A stretch of 64,000 nucleotides of DNA from Liolophura sinensis (Eukaryota > Mollusca > Polyplacophora > Chitonida > Chitonidae). The notes under the pieces were generated by a model that saw only the letters and a program-made list of their open reading frames with translations, did no database searches and had not been told where the DNA came from. Positions within the stretch are counted from its first letter, which is position 1. Every line of letters starts with the position of its first letter. The position numbers and the translations under genes were made by a program. Positions 1 through 12,505 of this stretch are shown here, piece after piece. The stretch lies in contig NC_088303.1 of the NCBI RefSeq assembly GCF_032854445.1, positions 193,501 to 257,500 on the forward strand, read 5' to 3'.

Positions 1-835
1 TCTGCCTGCTATTATGTGTACATCAAGGTGTATTAATGTATCCGCTCATCAGCAGAATCTGCCTGCTATTATGTGTACATCAAGGCGTATTAATGTAACC
101 GTTCATCAGCAGAATCTGCCTTCTGTTACGTGTACATCAAGGCGTATTAATGTAACCGTTCATCAGCAGAATCTGCCTTCTGTTACGCGTACATCAAGGC
201 GTATTAATGTAACCGTTCATCAGCAGAATCTGCCTTCTGTTACGTGTACATCAAGGCGTATTAATGTAACCGTTTATCAGCAGAATCTGCCTGCTGTTAC
301 GTGTACATCAAGGCGTATTAATGTAACCGTTCATCAGCAGAATCTGCCTTCTGTTACGTGTACATCAAGGCATATTAATGTAACCGTTTATCAGCAGAAT
401 CTGCCTTCTGTTACGCATACATCAAGGCGTATTAATGTAACCGTTCATCAGCAGAATCTGCCTGCTGTTACGTGTACATCAAGGCATATTAATGTAACCA
501 TTTATCAGCAGAATCTGCCTGCTGTTATGTGTACATCAAGGTGTATTAATGTAACCATTTATCAGCAGAATCTGCCTGCTGTTATGTGTACATCACGGCG
601 TATTAATGTAACCGTTTATCAGCAGAATCTGCCTTCTGTTACGTGTACATCAAGGTGTATTAATGTATCTGTTCATCAGCAGAATCTGCCTGCTGTTACA
701 TGTACATCAAGGTGTATTAATGTAACCATTTATCAGCAGAATCTGCCTTCTGTTACGTGTACATCAAGGTGTATTAATGTAACCGTTCATCAGCAGAATC
801 TGCCTGCTGTTATGTGTACATCATTCAGCCCATTT
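1..835. repeat. 60-bp minisatellite, about 14 copies, cut by window start
   Basis: Units repeat every 60 bases and share the core TGTACATCAAGG followed by TATTAATGTA. Because 60 is a multiple of three and the unit has no stop in one plus frame, a 280-codon frame runs through the array. The variable positions mostly change the amino acid (Arg/Cys, His/Tyr, Ala/Ser, Thr/Met), so there is no sign of coding constraint. The array lies on the RING side of ZNRF exon 2, that is, inside a later intron of that minus-strand gene, and it continues beyond the left edge. Confidence 0.95.
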
Positions 836-1139
836 CCCAGCAGGTGCAATCATTGAAAGAGCATGTACACATGTATACATGCGCACAATCACCGATGGAA
901 GGTGAGACCTTAACAATGTGTGTAGGTAACTTCCTTATCAAATAATGTTTATGGCAATGTTTCTAATCCCTAAGGCCATAGCATCTTCCTTATTTTCCCC
1001 AATCTATTCTTGATGAATTACATAATTATTAATAAGCCTAACATGCTTAGCATATTAATGCAAAAGGCTGAGACAGGGTGTACAGGGTGCGAGAAACATG
1101 CATGTCAGGAACAGAGCGAGGTGTAAACCAGGAATCCTG
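836..1139. other. Non-repetitive intronic sequence
   Basis: I see no exon, RNA gene or recognisable element here. It is AT-rich sequence between two tandem arrays. Confidence 0.6.
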
Positions 1140-1440
1140 CTGCAATCATTTAATCATTGATGATATCATCAATGATACAATATCATTAGCATTTCATTGA
1201 TGATATCACTACCATTTCATTGATATCATCACCATATCACTGATGATATCATTACCATGTCATTGATGATATCATTACCATTTCATTGATATTATTACCA
1301 TATCATTGATGATATCAATACCAATATCATTGATGATATCATTACCAGTGATAATCATATAGCTTTATAACCCCTGCCTCCACACAGCCTGCTGCAATCA
1401 CTAACTAACTGATGATATCATTACCTTATCATCGACAATA
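1140..1440. repeat. Short degenerate ATC-rich repeat
   Basis: Imperfect copies of a unit of about 20 to 27 bases containing TGATGATATCATTACCAT. Each unit holds the palindrome TGATATCA. Copies are diverged and of unequal length. Confidence 0.8.
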
Positions 1441-2586
1441 AGTTCTAACCACATGACATCATAAACTCTGCTCCCCCAGAGCCTTTCACATTTTTTTCTT
1501 ATTCTGTTTGAAAGTTTGAATGAAATAAAGAAGGGGAAAATAATGAAACATGAAAACCCAACATGAATAGAGCTCTCAGAATCAGGCAAAATGTGCAACT
1601 TACATGTATATATGACTAGTCATGGGTGAAAGTTGATGTCATTTACTGCATATCTGTTTGTTCCATATACAAAATACCATGCAAACTAGTTAACAGATCA
1701 GTAGTCCAACAATAGTAAATGTGTGCCTGGTGCATTAATAACAGGTCAATGTTCCATGACAGAAACCAGGTGAATACTTCATAACTAAAATTCTCCATGC
1801 TTCAATCGATCAACTGATGACCCCCGTGTACATTGTACAAACAGAGGCAACCATTCATTTTAACCACACACATGTACACATATGCATACTCAATGAAACG
1901 AAGAACAGTTTTGAGCCATATACGTGTATTAATAAAGGCCTTTGTACACCTGTTTATTTCAGCAAAAATACTACATGTAGCTTGTGAAATTTCTCCTTTA
2001 ACTGAAATGATTTAGAGTCGAAAAAGTGCAAATTTCTGAAAGTCTCAAAGGATGTAGGAGAACTGAACATGTGAGAAATGACAGTGTTGGCAGAAATGAA
2101 TACCTTCATTCTTGCATGAATATATACATCTCTATCCACTGCACATATCCATGTATAATCAAACAGACGAGCTCCAACCTTTCCATATGACTCAGTTATA
2201 TTTCTCTCATGTAAGTCAGTGTATACTACTCAGGTAATCTTCAATTTTCAGTTTCTAGATACCTCCGACATACATGTGTGCCACTGAGCTAAGCTTCAGC
2301 AGCCAGTTTTGAAGTGTATACAACACATCAATATACCACTTTCTTAAAACCCATAACTATTACCACTTGCTCCTTAAACTTTTTCTCATTTTATCACTTA
2401 AAGTTATGGAATGTCTTCCTAATTCTTTCTGGAAATGCTTGAGCTGACTACACACAAAACGTGTCACACATCATATTTCATCCCATTACAACTCAGACAA
2501 TGCAAGTTTAGGCAGTGATGATATTGTACACATGGACAAGATTATCCACACTAATTCAGTCGTTAAAATCAAACCGATGAGCTTAC
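1441..2586. other. Intronic sequence 3' of ZNRF exon 2
   Basis: Both strands were read for the RING-encoding exon expected after exon 2 of the minus-strand ZNRF gene (a Cys-rich stretch around ECxICLEE). None was found, so that exon should lie left of the window. Nothing else is recognisable. Confidence 0.55.
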
Positions 2587-2682
2587 CATTATAGCTGATT
2601 CGTGGTTTTGTCAGACATATTACCAAATGACACTCAATATCCTCCGGGGGAACAAACTTTGAACAGACAGGACACTTTATAC
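2587..2682 (-). CDS. ZNRF: ZNRF1/2-like E3 ubiquitin ligase, exon 2 (zinc finger)
   Basis: A 96-bp internal exon of a minus-strand gene. It is bounded by a good acceptor (TTTTTCAG just right of 2682) and a donor (GTAAGC at 2586-2581). It encodes a CxxC...H...C zinc finger starting IKCPVCSKFV and ending in LTKPRISYN, which is the highly conserved block that precedes the RING finger in ZNRF1 and ZNRF2. Those proteins are membrane-associated E3 ligases of endosomes, lysosomes and synaptic membranes. The exon enters and leaves in phase 1, matching the phase of the exon 1 donor once the exon 1 frame break is allowed for. The RING exon is not in the window. The paralogue (ZNRF1 or ZNRF2) cannot be decided and may be an unsplit invertebrate orthologue. 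Confidence 0.9.
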
Positions 2683-2985
2683 CTGAAAAATAAAAGAATA
2701 TCTTGTCATAGTAAAACAAAAAATTAAATGCAAAATTAGCTCATTCATATGACAGTTGTTTTATGCCGTAATCCAGAATTTTTCAGTTCAATGAATGTTG
2801 ACACTTTATTCTTACCCAGTCTTCCAAACAATCAACAACATATGTACAATATGTACATTTTTTGAAACTGTCCATTAAACAGTGGCACCTTGACTGTGCT
2901 TATTTTGGACAATTGAAAAGGCCTTCTTGGGATGAATACTGTAAAGAATCCTCTCGTTCATATACAGTAAGCCAACAAGTTGTTT

Positions 2986-5900
2986 TTATGGCCTAAGGAT
3001 ATGACAGATTTTCCCTGGACACATGTACCCTAACTCCTCGACCCTTAAAGATCTAAGGACAGGACAGATTTTCCCTGGACACATGTGCCCTAATTCCTCA
3101 ACCCTCAAAGGTCTAAGGATAGGACAGATTTTCCCTGGACACATGTACCCTTATTCCTCGACCCTTAAAGGTCTAAGGATATGACAGATTTTCCCTGGAC
3201 ACATGTACCCTAACTCCTCAACCCTCAAAGGTCTAAGGACGGGACAAATTTTCCCTGGACACATGTACCCTAATTCCTCGACCCTTAAAGGCCTAAGGAT
3301 ATGACAGATTTTCCCTGGACACATGTACCCTAACTCCTCAACCCTCAAAGGTCTAAGGACAGGACAGATTTTCCCTGGACACATGTACCCTAACTCCTCA
3401 ACCCTCAAAGGTCTAAGGACGGGACAAATTTTCCCTGGACACATGTACCCTAATTCCTCGACCCTTAAAGGTCTAAGGATATGACAGATTTTCCCTGGAC
3501 ACATGTAAACTAACTTCTCAACACTTAAAGGTCTAAGGACAGGACAAATTTTCCCTGGACACATGTACCCTAATTCCTCGACCCTTAAAGGTCTAAGGAT
3601 ATGACAGATTTTCCCTGGACACATGTGCCCTAATTTCCCAACCCTCAAAGGTCTAAGGATAGGACAAATTTTCCCTGGACACATGTTCTCTAATTCCTCG
3701 ACCCTTAAAGGTCTAAGGATATGACAGACTTTCCCTGGACACATGTACCCTAATTCCTCGGCCCTCAAAGGTCTAAGGATAGGACAAATTTTCCCTGGAC
3801 ACATGTTCTCTAATTCCTCGACCCTTAAAGGTCTAAGGACAGGACAGATTTTCCCTGGACACATGTACCCTAATTCCTCGGCCCTTAAAGGTCTAAGGAC
3901 AGGACAGATTTTCTCTAGACACATGTTCTCTAATTCCTCGACCCTTAAAGGTCTAAGGACAGGACAGATTTTCCCTGGACACATGTACCCTAACTCCTCG
4001 ACCCTTAAAGGTCTAAGGATATGACAGATTTTCCCTGGACACATGTACCCTAATTCCTCGGCCCTCAAAGGTCTAAGGATATGACAGATTTTCCCTGGAC
4101 ACATGTACCCTAATTCCTCAACCCTTAAAGGTCTAAGGACAGGACAGATTTTCCCTGGACACATGTACCCTAATTCCTCAACCCTCAAAGGTCTAAGGAC
4201 GGGACAAATTTTCCCTGGACACATGTACCCTAATTCCTCGGCCCTTAAAGGTCTAAGGTCAGGACAGATTTTCCCTGGACACATGTACCCTAATTCCTCA
4301 ACCCTTAAAGGTCTAAGGATAGGACAGATTTTCCCTGGACACATGTACCCTAATTCCTTGTCCCTTAGAGGTCTAAGGACAGGACAGATTTTCCCTGGAC
4401 ACACGTACCCTAATTCCTTCACCCTTAAAGGTCTAAGGATAGGACAGATTTTCCCTGGACACATGTACCCTAACTCCTCAACCCTCAAAGGTCTAAGGAC
4501 GGGACAAATTTTCCCTGGACACATGTACCCTAATTCCTCGGCCCTTAAAGGTCTAAGGATAGGACAGATTTTCCCTGGACACATGTACCCTAACTCCTCA
4601 ACCCTCAAAGGTCTAAGGACGGGACAAATTTTCACTGGACACATGTACCCTAATTCCTCGACCCTTAAAGGTCTAAGGATATGACAGATTTTCCCTGGAC
4701 ACATGTGCCCTAATTTCCCAACCCTCAAAGGTCTAAGGATAGGACAAATTTTCCCTGGACACATTTTCTCTAATTCCTCGGCCCTTAAAGGTCTAAGGAT
4801 ATGACAGACTTTCCCTGGACACATGTACCCTAATTCCTCGGCCCTCAAAGGTCTAAGGATAGGACAAATTTTCCCTGGACACATGTTCTCTAATTCCTCG
4901 ACCCTTAGAGGTCTAAGGATAGGACAGATTTTCCCTGGACACATGTACCCTAATTCCTCGGCCCTCAAAGGTCTAAGGATAGGACAAATTTTCCCTGGAC
5001 ACATGTTCTCTAATTCCTCGACCCTTAAAGGTCTAAGGACAGGACAAATTTTCCCTGGACACATGTACCCTTATTCCTCGACCCTTAAAGGTCTAAGGAT
5101 AGGGCAGATTTTTCATGGACACATGTACCCTTATTCCTCAACCCTTAAAGGTCTAAGGACAGGACAGATTTTCCCTGGAAACATGTACCCTAATTGCTGG
5201 ACCCTTAAAGGTTTAAGGATAGGACAAATTTTCCCTGGACACATGTACCCTTATTCCTAGATCCTTCAAGGCTTAGGGATAGGACAGATTTTCCCTGGAC
5301 ATATGTATCCTAATTTCTCGAATAAGGACAGGACAGATTTTCCATGGGACACATGCACTCTAATTCCTCGACCCTTAAAGGATGAGGATAGGACTGATTT
5401 TCCCTGGACACCTGTACCCTTAATGGTCTAAGGACACAATAGATTTTCCCTGGACACATGTACCCTAATTCCTCAACCCTTAAAGGTCTAAGGATATGAC
5501 AGATTTTCCCTGGACACATGTACCCTAATTCCTCAACTCTCAGAGGTCTAAGGATAGGACAGATTTTCCCTGGACACATGTACCCTAATTCCTTGTCCCT
5601 TAGAGGTCTAAGGATAGGACAGATTTTCCCTGGACACATGTACCCTAATTCCTCAACCCTTAAAGGTCTAAGGACAGGACAGATTTTCCCTGGACACATG
5701 TACCCTAACTCCTCAACCCTCAAAGGTCTAAGGACAGAACAGATTTTCCCTGGACACATGTACCCTAATTCCTCAACCCTTAAAGGTCTAAGGACAGGAC
5801 AGATTTTCCCTGGACACATGTACCCTAATTCCTTGACCCTTAAAGGTTTAAGGACAGGACAGATTTTCCCTGGACACATGTACCCTAACTCCTCAGCCCT

Positions 5901-6560
5901 TAAAGGTCTAAGGACAGGACAAATTTTCCCTGGACACATGTACCCTTATTCCTCGACCCTTAAAGGTCTAAGGATAGGGCAGATTTTTCATGGACACATG
6001 TACCCTTATTCCTCAACCCTCAAAGGTCTAAGGACAGGACAGATTTTCCCTGGAAACATGTACCCTAATTGCTGGACCCTTAAAGGTTTAAGGATAGGAC
6101 AAATTTTCCCTGGACACATGTACCCTTATTCCTAGATCCTTCAAGGCTTAAGGATAGGACAGATTTTCCCTGGACATATGTACCCTAATTTCTCGAATAA
6201 GGACAGGACAGATTTTCCTTGGGACACATGCACTCTAATTCCTCGACCCTTAAAGGATGAGGATAGGACAGATTTTCCCTGGACACCTGTACCCTTAATG
6301 GTCTAAGGACACAATAGATTTTCCCTGGACACATGTACCCTAATTCCTCGACCCTTAAAGGTCTATTTCTCGACCCTTAAAAGTCTGTTTCTCGACCCTT
6401 AAAGGTGTAAGGACAGGACAGATTTTCCTTGGACACTTACCCTAATTCCTCGACCCTTAAAGGTCTAGGGATAGGACAGACTTTCCCTGGACACATGTAC
6501 TCTAGTTCCTCAACCTGTAATGGTCTCAGGATAGGACAGACTTTCCCTGGACACATGTAC
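2986..6560. repeat. 60-bp minisatellite, about 59 copies
   Basis: Nearly perfect 60-bp periodicity, with the core TTTTCCCTGGACACATGTAC followed by a variable CTCCTCGACCCTTAAAGGTC segment. The unit lacks stops in one frame on each strand, which gives a 637-codon minus frame (3151-5064) and several plus frames of up to 205 codons. Open frames on both strands argue for repeat artefact over coding. Internally, a block of about 430 bp (5040-5470) recurs at 5914-6344, offset by 874 bp and carrying the same idiosyncratic variants (for example AGGGCAGATTTTTCATGG). Units decay into partial copies after 6340. The array lies in intron 1 of the ZNRF gene. Confidence 0.97.
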
Positions 6561-7040
6561 TCTAACCCTAAACTTTCACTGTGATTTAACATGGGTGTTC
6601 ATCAGAATAAATCAGTTATCCTGGATTTTTAAACTGAACGACTTTAATTTACTCCATGGTCACACTAGAAAATAAAGACAGCATACATGCATGTGTATCT
6701 CATTAGCTTGTTTTTGTTTCTAATTTTGCCCACTGTAATTTCCCCATAATGCATGACTGCCAATTGTATCTGTACAGTTTACATGTATGGCTGTGAATTC
6801 ATGATCTTCACTGTAGGTAATAAGTATATAAATGACTCCTTCACTGCAGTCCCTGGGCTGAATAAAGACTGATAGCAGAATCCACTGGTAACTGCAGCCC
6901 ATCATGTGTTATCATCAAGACACATGTACTTTTACTGCTGCTGTCAATAATTACTGACTCATTGATTGCTATTACTCACACACTTACATGTATATGTATA
7001 TTATGAAAGCATTTCACCGATGTATAAACCAAGCTTTAAG
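6561..7040. other. Non-repetitive intronic sequence
   Basis: AT-rich sequence within ZNRF intron 1. No coding exon, SINE or tandem unit is recognisable. Confidence 0.6.
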
Positions 7041-8200
7041 CCAATCTGGCGAGAAGTTAACATGTATACATATATGTCTGCGTGTGTAAATATATGTGGG
7101 TCCATGCGTGTATGTTATAAAAGCATTTGATCCAGGTATAACCAAGCTTATAGTGAATCCAGTAAGAGGCTAACATGTATACATGTCTGTGTGTGTACAC
7201 ATACATGTATGTCTGCATGTGTACTCATACATGTATGTCTACGTGTGTGCACATACATGTATGTCTGCGTGTGTACACATACATGTATTTCCCAGTGTGT
7301 ACACATACATGTATTTCCCAGTGTGTACACTCCATGTACGTCCTTGTGTGTACATATGCATGTATGTCTGCGTGTGTACACATACATGTATGTCTGTGTG
7401 TGTACACATGCATGTATATCTGTGTGTGTACATATACATGTATGTCTGTGTGCGTACAAATAGATGTATGTCTGCATGTGGACCTATACATGTATGTCTA
7501 TGTGTATGTACATATAGATGTATGTCTGCGTGTGGACATATACATGTCTGTGTGTGTACATATACATGTATGTCTGTGTGCGTACAAATAGATGTATGTC
7601 TGCATGTGGACCTATACATGTATGTCTATGTGTATGTACATATAGATGTATGTCTGCGTGTGGACATATACATGTCTGTGTGTGTACATATGCATGTATG
7701 TCTGTGTGTGTACATATTTATGTATGTCTGTGTGTACACATACATGTATGTCTGTGTGTACACATACATGTATGTCCTTGTGTGTATATATATACAAGTA
7801 TGTCTGCGTGTGTACACATACATGTCTGCATATGGACACATACATGTATGCCCCAGCGTGTACACATACATGCATATCCCAGTGAGTACATATACATGTA
7901 TGTCCCAGTGTGTACATATACATGGATATCCCAGTGTGTACACAAGCGTGTCCCAGTGTGTACACATACGTGTACATATATGCCTATGTGTACACATACA
8001 CGTATGTCTGCGTGTGTACATATGCATGTATGTCTGCATGTGTACACATGCACGCATGTCTGTGTGTACATGTACATGTATGTCTGTGTGTGTACACATA
8101 CACGTATGTGTGCGTCTGTACATATGCATGTATGTCCGCGTCTGCACATATACATGTACATATACATATGTTTACATGTGTACATATACAAGTATGTAGA
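7041..8200. repeat. About 26-bp TGTACAxATACATG minisatellite, about 44 copies
   Basis: Degenerate units of about 26 bases with the core ACACATACATGTATGTCTG. Several include the palindrome TACATGTA. A block of about 129 bp recurs at about 7442 and 7571. Many overlapping open frames on both strands (up to 338 codons, rich in Cys, Val, Tyr, His and Thr) are products of this repeat and not genes. Confidence 0.95.
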
Positions 8201-8304
8201 GGCCTTTTGAAATTAGTATGTGTTAGATATTGATGCACATACATATATACATGTCTGAAAAAAACATGTACCTATATACTTGCAATGTACTCAAAAATAT
8301 TCCA

Positions 8305-9320
8305 TTCATACCATGGTGGCCAGTACTATAATGGGGGAAAACCAGGAGGAGCACCTTGAAGCCCACAGCCTTCTGCAGGTTGCTGGCAGGCTTTCCCACG
8401 TATGACCACAGAGGAAGCCAGTGTCAGGTGCATTTGAACTCACCAAGATCGCAGTGGTGAGAGGCTTCTGGGTCATTGTGCTGTGCTAGCAGTGGTGAGA
8501 GGCTTCTAGGTCATTGTGCTGTGCTTGCAGTGGTAAGAGGCTTCTGGGTCATTGTGCTGTGCTTGCAGTGGTAAGAGGCTTCTAGGTCATTGTGCTGTGC
8601 TTGCAGTGGTCAGAGGCTTCTGGGTCATTGTGCTGTGCTTGCAGTGGTAAGAGGCTTCTGGGTCATTGTGCTGTGCTTGCAGTGGTAAGAGGCTTCTGGG
8701 TCATTGTGCTGTGCTTGCAGTGGTAAGAGGCTTCTGGGTCATTGTGCTGTGCTTGCAGTGGTGAGAGGCTTCTGGGTCATTGTGCTGTGTTTGCAGTGAT
8801 GAGATGCTTCTGGGTCATTGTGCTGTGCTAGCAGTGGTGAGAGGCTTCTGGGTCATTGTGCTGTGCTTGCAGTGGTGAGAGGCTTCTGGGTCATTGTGCT
8901 GTGCTAGCAGTGGCGAGAGGCTTCTGGGTCATTGTGCTGTGCTTGCAGTGGTGAGAGGCTTCTGGGTCATTGTGCTGTGCTTGCAGTGGTAAGAGGCTTC
9001 TTGGTCATTGTGCTGTACTAGCAGTGGCGAGAGGCTTCTTGGTCATTGTGCTGTGCTAGCAGTGGTGAGAGGCTTCTGGGTCATTGTGCTGTGCTAGCAG
9101 TGGTGAGAGGCTTCTGGGCCATTGTGCTGTGCTAGCAGTGGTGAGAGGCTTCTGGGTTATTGTGCTGTGCTAGCAGTGGTGAGAGGCTTCTGGGTCATTG
9201 TGCTGTGCTTGCAAGGGTGAGAGGCTTCTGGGTCATTGTGCTGTGCTAGCAGTGGTGAGAGGCTTCTTGGTCATTGTGCTGTGCTAGCACACCAACTACT
9301 AGTCCAGGGAGGACTTTTGT
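8305..9320 (-). mobile_element. tRNA-derived SINE, antisense, with internally expanded head
   Basis: Read on the minus strand, 8310-8455 matches the body of the SINEs at 40561 and 39506, including CATACGTGGGAAAGCCTGCC and AGCAACCTGC. The outer end (about 9282-9320) matches the A-box side of the head, AGTTGGTGTGCTAGC compared with CAGTTGGTTAGCGC in the full copy. Between them, the inter-box segment that occurs once in other copies is present about 22 times. The SINE 3' tail is missing on the left. This is an unusual case of a retroposon with both flanks still visible around a minisatellite grown from its own head. Confidence 0.75.
8450..9290. repeat. 38-bp minisatellite derived from SINE head, about 22 copies
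   Basis: The unit is 38 bases with the core GAGAGGCTTCTGGGTCATTG then TGCTGTGCTAGC or TGCTGTGCTTGC. The same segment, inverted, sits once between the A and B boxes of the SINE at 40561. Copies are highly similar, which suggests fairly recent expansion or homogenisation. Confidence 0.9.
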
Positions 9321-9876
9321 TTTTTCCAGGAACTGAGCGGGCTACAGAATACTTCAATATGTACTCTGATAAAAGATTACTGCTGTAACAACTTTATTGT
9401 TTATTTTAATAATGATTATAATGGTAATAACAGTGATGTCATTATGATTAAGTCATTTCAGAATGACGCATTCTTGTAGGACAGCAGATCATTCCCAATG
9501 AGAACGTATTTGTATAAACATATATGCACAGTACAAGTTATAGTGCAGGCTAACTGGAATGGCTTGACAAACGCATCAGACTTTAAAACAATTCTGAGGC
9601 TATATCACTTGGGCCTAGCATTATAATATGCTCATTCTTCCCGAACGGGATCCCTATTGTTATTGTTCTGTTTTTTTAATTAGGTCACGAGTTACAAAAA
9701 GTTTGCAAAAATGGTTCGCTTCCGGTCAAAACTCTGGAAGCTCGCCATTGGTCGAGGTTGTGACGTCACAAAAAGCTCTGAAATGTCAATTGTTCTCAAC
9801 ATATTCTGATGTATCTTGAGCTGCCAAGTCAAGCCGGCCAAGTTTACCAAGGAATGGCCGTTTTTCACCAGGCATA
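9321..9876. other. Unassigned intronic sequence
   Basis: No gene is recognised. A TGACGTCA palindrome occurs at about 9760. Small open frames here have no recognisable domain. Confidence 0.5.
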
Positions 9877-12160
9877 GCATCGCATAGGGAATGACCGGCC
9901 GACTGCCTCAGTGACAAACGGTGTAAGGTCGCATGGAAACTTTGAAAGCCGTGTAGCTAGTTATGTGTTGATTTGCGACCAATAACTTATGCTCTCATAT
10001 GAAAGATGTAAGCATAAAGAAAATTTGTATGTAGACTTGAAGTGAGAATTGCGACTGCCTTGGGGACTACATGAGATATACAATAGTATGGATGGTAGGG
10101 GAGATGCTGGCAAAATTTTCTAAGACTTGACCTAATTACACAAGGATTTAAACGCTAACTGTCTCCCGGGAGCGTGGTGTGACGCCTGTCAGTCATGTCA
10201 GAGTTCGATCCCAGCTTAGCCAATTTGTCCGGCGATGAAAATGTTGTCAACTTCAAGGTTTTAAGTAGGCTGCTAGGCGTAGTTCGATGTTCTGATGACG
10301 AATTTGGTGGTTTTTCCTTTCTCCGACGCATGGTTTTGTCGCCAATTGCCATGAAGATGCAAAAAAGTACAATTTTCGCCCATGTTTGGAGGTCACGTGA
10401 CACAAAACTGCTGCAGCTGTGGAGCTGGAAATGACTGTGCAAAGGGCCATATGTGTAGTGTAGGCGTGCATAAAATCATTGAAGTTTGTCAATAAATGTG
10501 GGAGTTGCAATGCTTCAAATATTGTCCAAAGGCCGATTTGCTATATTTGGCACTTTGACGTCCCCATGTTATATGATGCATTTTAAATGCATTTGCGACT
10601 ACGATGAAGGCAGGAACATTGTAAGCATGTTACCCGTAGTTTGACGTCCTGATCATGAATCTGGACTTATTTCTTTCTGGCGACATTTAGTTTTCGATGC
10701 TTTCGGCTACACTATCCGTGATCTCCCGAAACGGTTGTAGGATGACATTCAGCTATACAGTACTCTATTAGATGGCGTAGAGATCTAACTACAACAGCAA
10801 ATGACGTGGACATCTAAAAGTTAGCTTTGTTTTGCGCAGACCTTGTCCTCTTTACTATACGTTAAACAGGCCAGGGTGATTGACAGATATGGACATGTGC
10901 CGTGGTCAAGGTGTTGACTTTCTAACAATGGCCGAGCTATCAGTAGAGCAGTGAGTCTGTGTATGGCAGGTCGTGGATTGAGACATGAAAGTACAAACTT
11001 GCTGTTACACTGGTCATGTTTTTGTGTTATTTCTTACAAAAAGCGGGCTAAGTCTGCCAAGGAATGACAGTTTTTCACTGGGCATAGTGTAGCATCATCA
11101 AGCTCGCCGATCTATTCGCGGGAATGCAAATGACCGACCGACTGCCTCAGTGACAAACGGTGTAAGGTCGCATGGAAACTTTGAAAGCCGTGTATGTGGT
11201 TATGTGTTGATTTTCGACCAATAACTTAAGCTCTCATATGAAAGATAGAAGCGTAAAGAAAATGTGTATATAGTCTTGAAGTGAGAATTGCGACTGCCTT
11301 GGGGACTTAGTGAGAGATACAAAAGTGTGGATGGTAGGGGAGATGCTTGCGAAATTTTCTCCAACTTGACGTAATTACACAAGGATTTAAACGCTAACTG
11401 TCTCCCGGCTGTGTGGAGTTACGCAGACGTGTCTGGGGCAGTCGAATGGCCAAGATCACTGACGTCAGGAAATGGACATCAGGCAGATCGCGCCGGGTTT
11501 GTTTTTTCTTTGTTCTTCTTTCTTTCTTTTACCGCTGACGCCTGTCAGTCATGTCAGAGTTCGATCCCAGCTTAGTCAATTTCGCAGGCGATGAAAATGT
11601 TGTGAATTTCAAGGTTTTAAGTAGGCTGCTAGGCGTAGTTGGATGTTCTGATCATGAGTCTGGTGTTTTTTTCTTTCTCCGACGCATGGTTTTGTCGCCA
11701 ATTGCTATGAAAGTGTGAAAAAGTGCAATTTTAGACCATGTTTGGAGGTCACGTGAAACAAAATCACTGCAGCTGTGTAGCTGAAAATGACTGAGTTCAA
11801 CAGGCTATATGAAAATCGTTGAACTGTCATAATAAATGTGGGAGTTGCAGGGTTTGAAAAATTGTCCAAAGGCCGATTGGCTATGTTTGGCACTTTGACG
11901 TCCCCATGTTATATGATGCATTTTAAATGCATTTGCGACTAGGATGAACACACGAACATTGTAAGCATGCTACCAGACGTAGTTTGACGTCCTGATCATG
12001 AATCTGGACTTATTTCTTGATGGCGACATACAGCTTTGCCGCAAATTGCGATCAAAACGCAAAAAAGCGCAATTTTTCACAATATTTGGAGGTCTGGTGA
12101 GAGAAAACCGTTACAGCTGTAAAGCTGAAAATCACTGAGTGCAAAGTGTTACACATGTAC
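9877..12160. repeat. Duplicated segment of 0.7 to 0.9 kb plus a third partial copy
   Basis: 9877-10600 and 11085-11970 are close copies. They share ACTGCCTCAGTGACAAACGG, GTCGCATGGAAACTTTGAAA, ATGTCAGAGTTCGATCCCAG and a GTCACGTGA E-box. The second copy has about 145 extra bases after CGCTAACTGTCTCCCGG. A more diverged partial copy covers about 11980-12150. Both main copies keep an open frame starting MSEFDPSL, but substitutions between them do not look clearly constrained. It may be a non-autonomous transposon or a local duplication. I could not identify terminal repeats. Confidence 0.7.
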
Positions 12161-12505
12161 TCTATGTATGTCAAAAATCTTTGATCTGTGTCATCAAACA
12201 AAGGACATGCACGTTTTCAAATAATGTCCTAAGGCAGATTTACCACATTCAGCACATTTACATAAACTTGCTGTTACAAGAGCCGTGTATTATTTGGTGG
12301 GGAAAACGTCATCGATCCGATCCGGGATTCCGGCCTAGGATCTGCTGTTCGCAGATCCATTCCAGTTTTTAATTGATTCACTGCTTTGCTTGAGTTTTCA
12401 AGTTGTTAATTTCATTGTGACTATATAATTGTGAAAATGACTAAAAAAATTCTGACCAGGTTAGCCACTTTGGAGAAAAGGCAAAAGGGCTAGCACTAAC
12501 ACAAC
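12161..12505. other. Unassigned intronic sequence
   Basis: No exon or known element is seen. There is a small GC-rich palindromic patch near 12310-12350 (GATCCGATCCGGGATTCCGG). Confidence 0.5.

Noticed and set aside
14-856. 280-codon open frame with a 20-residue repeat
   Set aside because: Same artefact of a 60-bp stop-free unit; variable sites are mostly amino-acid changing.
1441-2586. Possible RING exon of the ZNRF gene
   Set aside because: Looked for the conserved Cys/His pattern on the minus strand and found none; it probably lies left of the window.
3151-5064. 637-codon open frame on the minus strand with a 20-residue repeat (CPGKICPVLRPLR)
   Set aside because: The 60-bp unit simply lacks stops. 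The plus strand is also open over long stretches, variation changes amino acids freely, and there is no splice or start context. It lies inside the ZNRF intron.
7183-8199. Cys/Val/Tyr/His-rich frames of up to 338 codons on both strands
   Set aside because: Products of the TGTACAxATACATG minisatellite; many overlapping frames are open at once.
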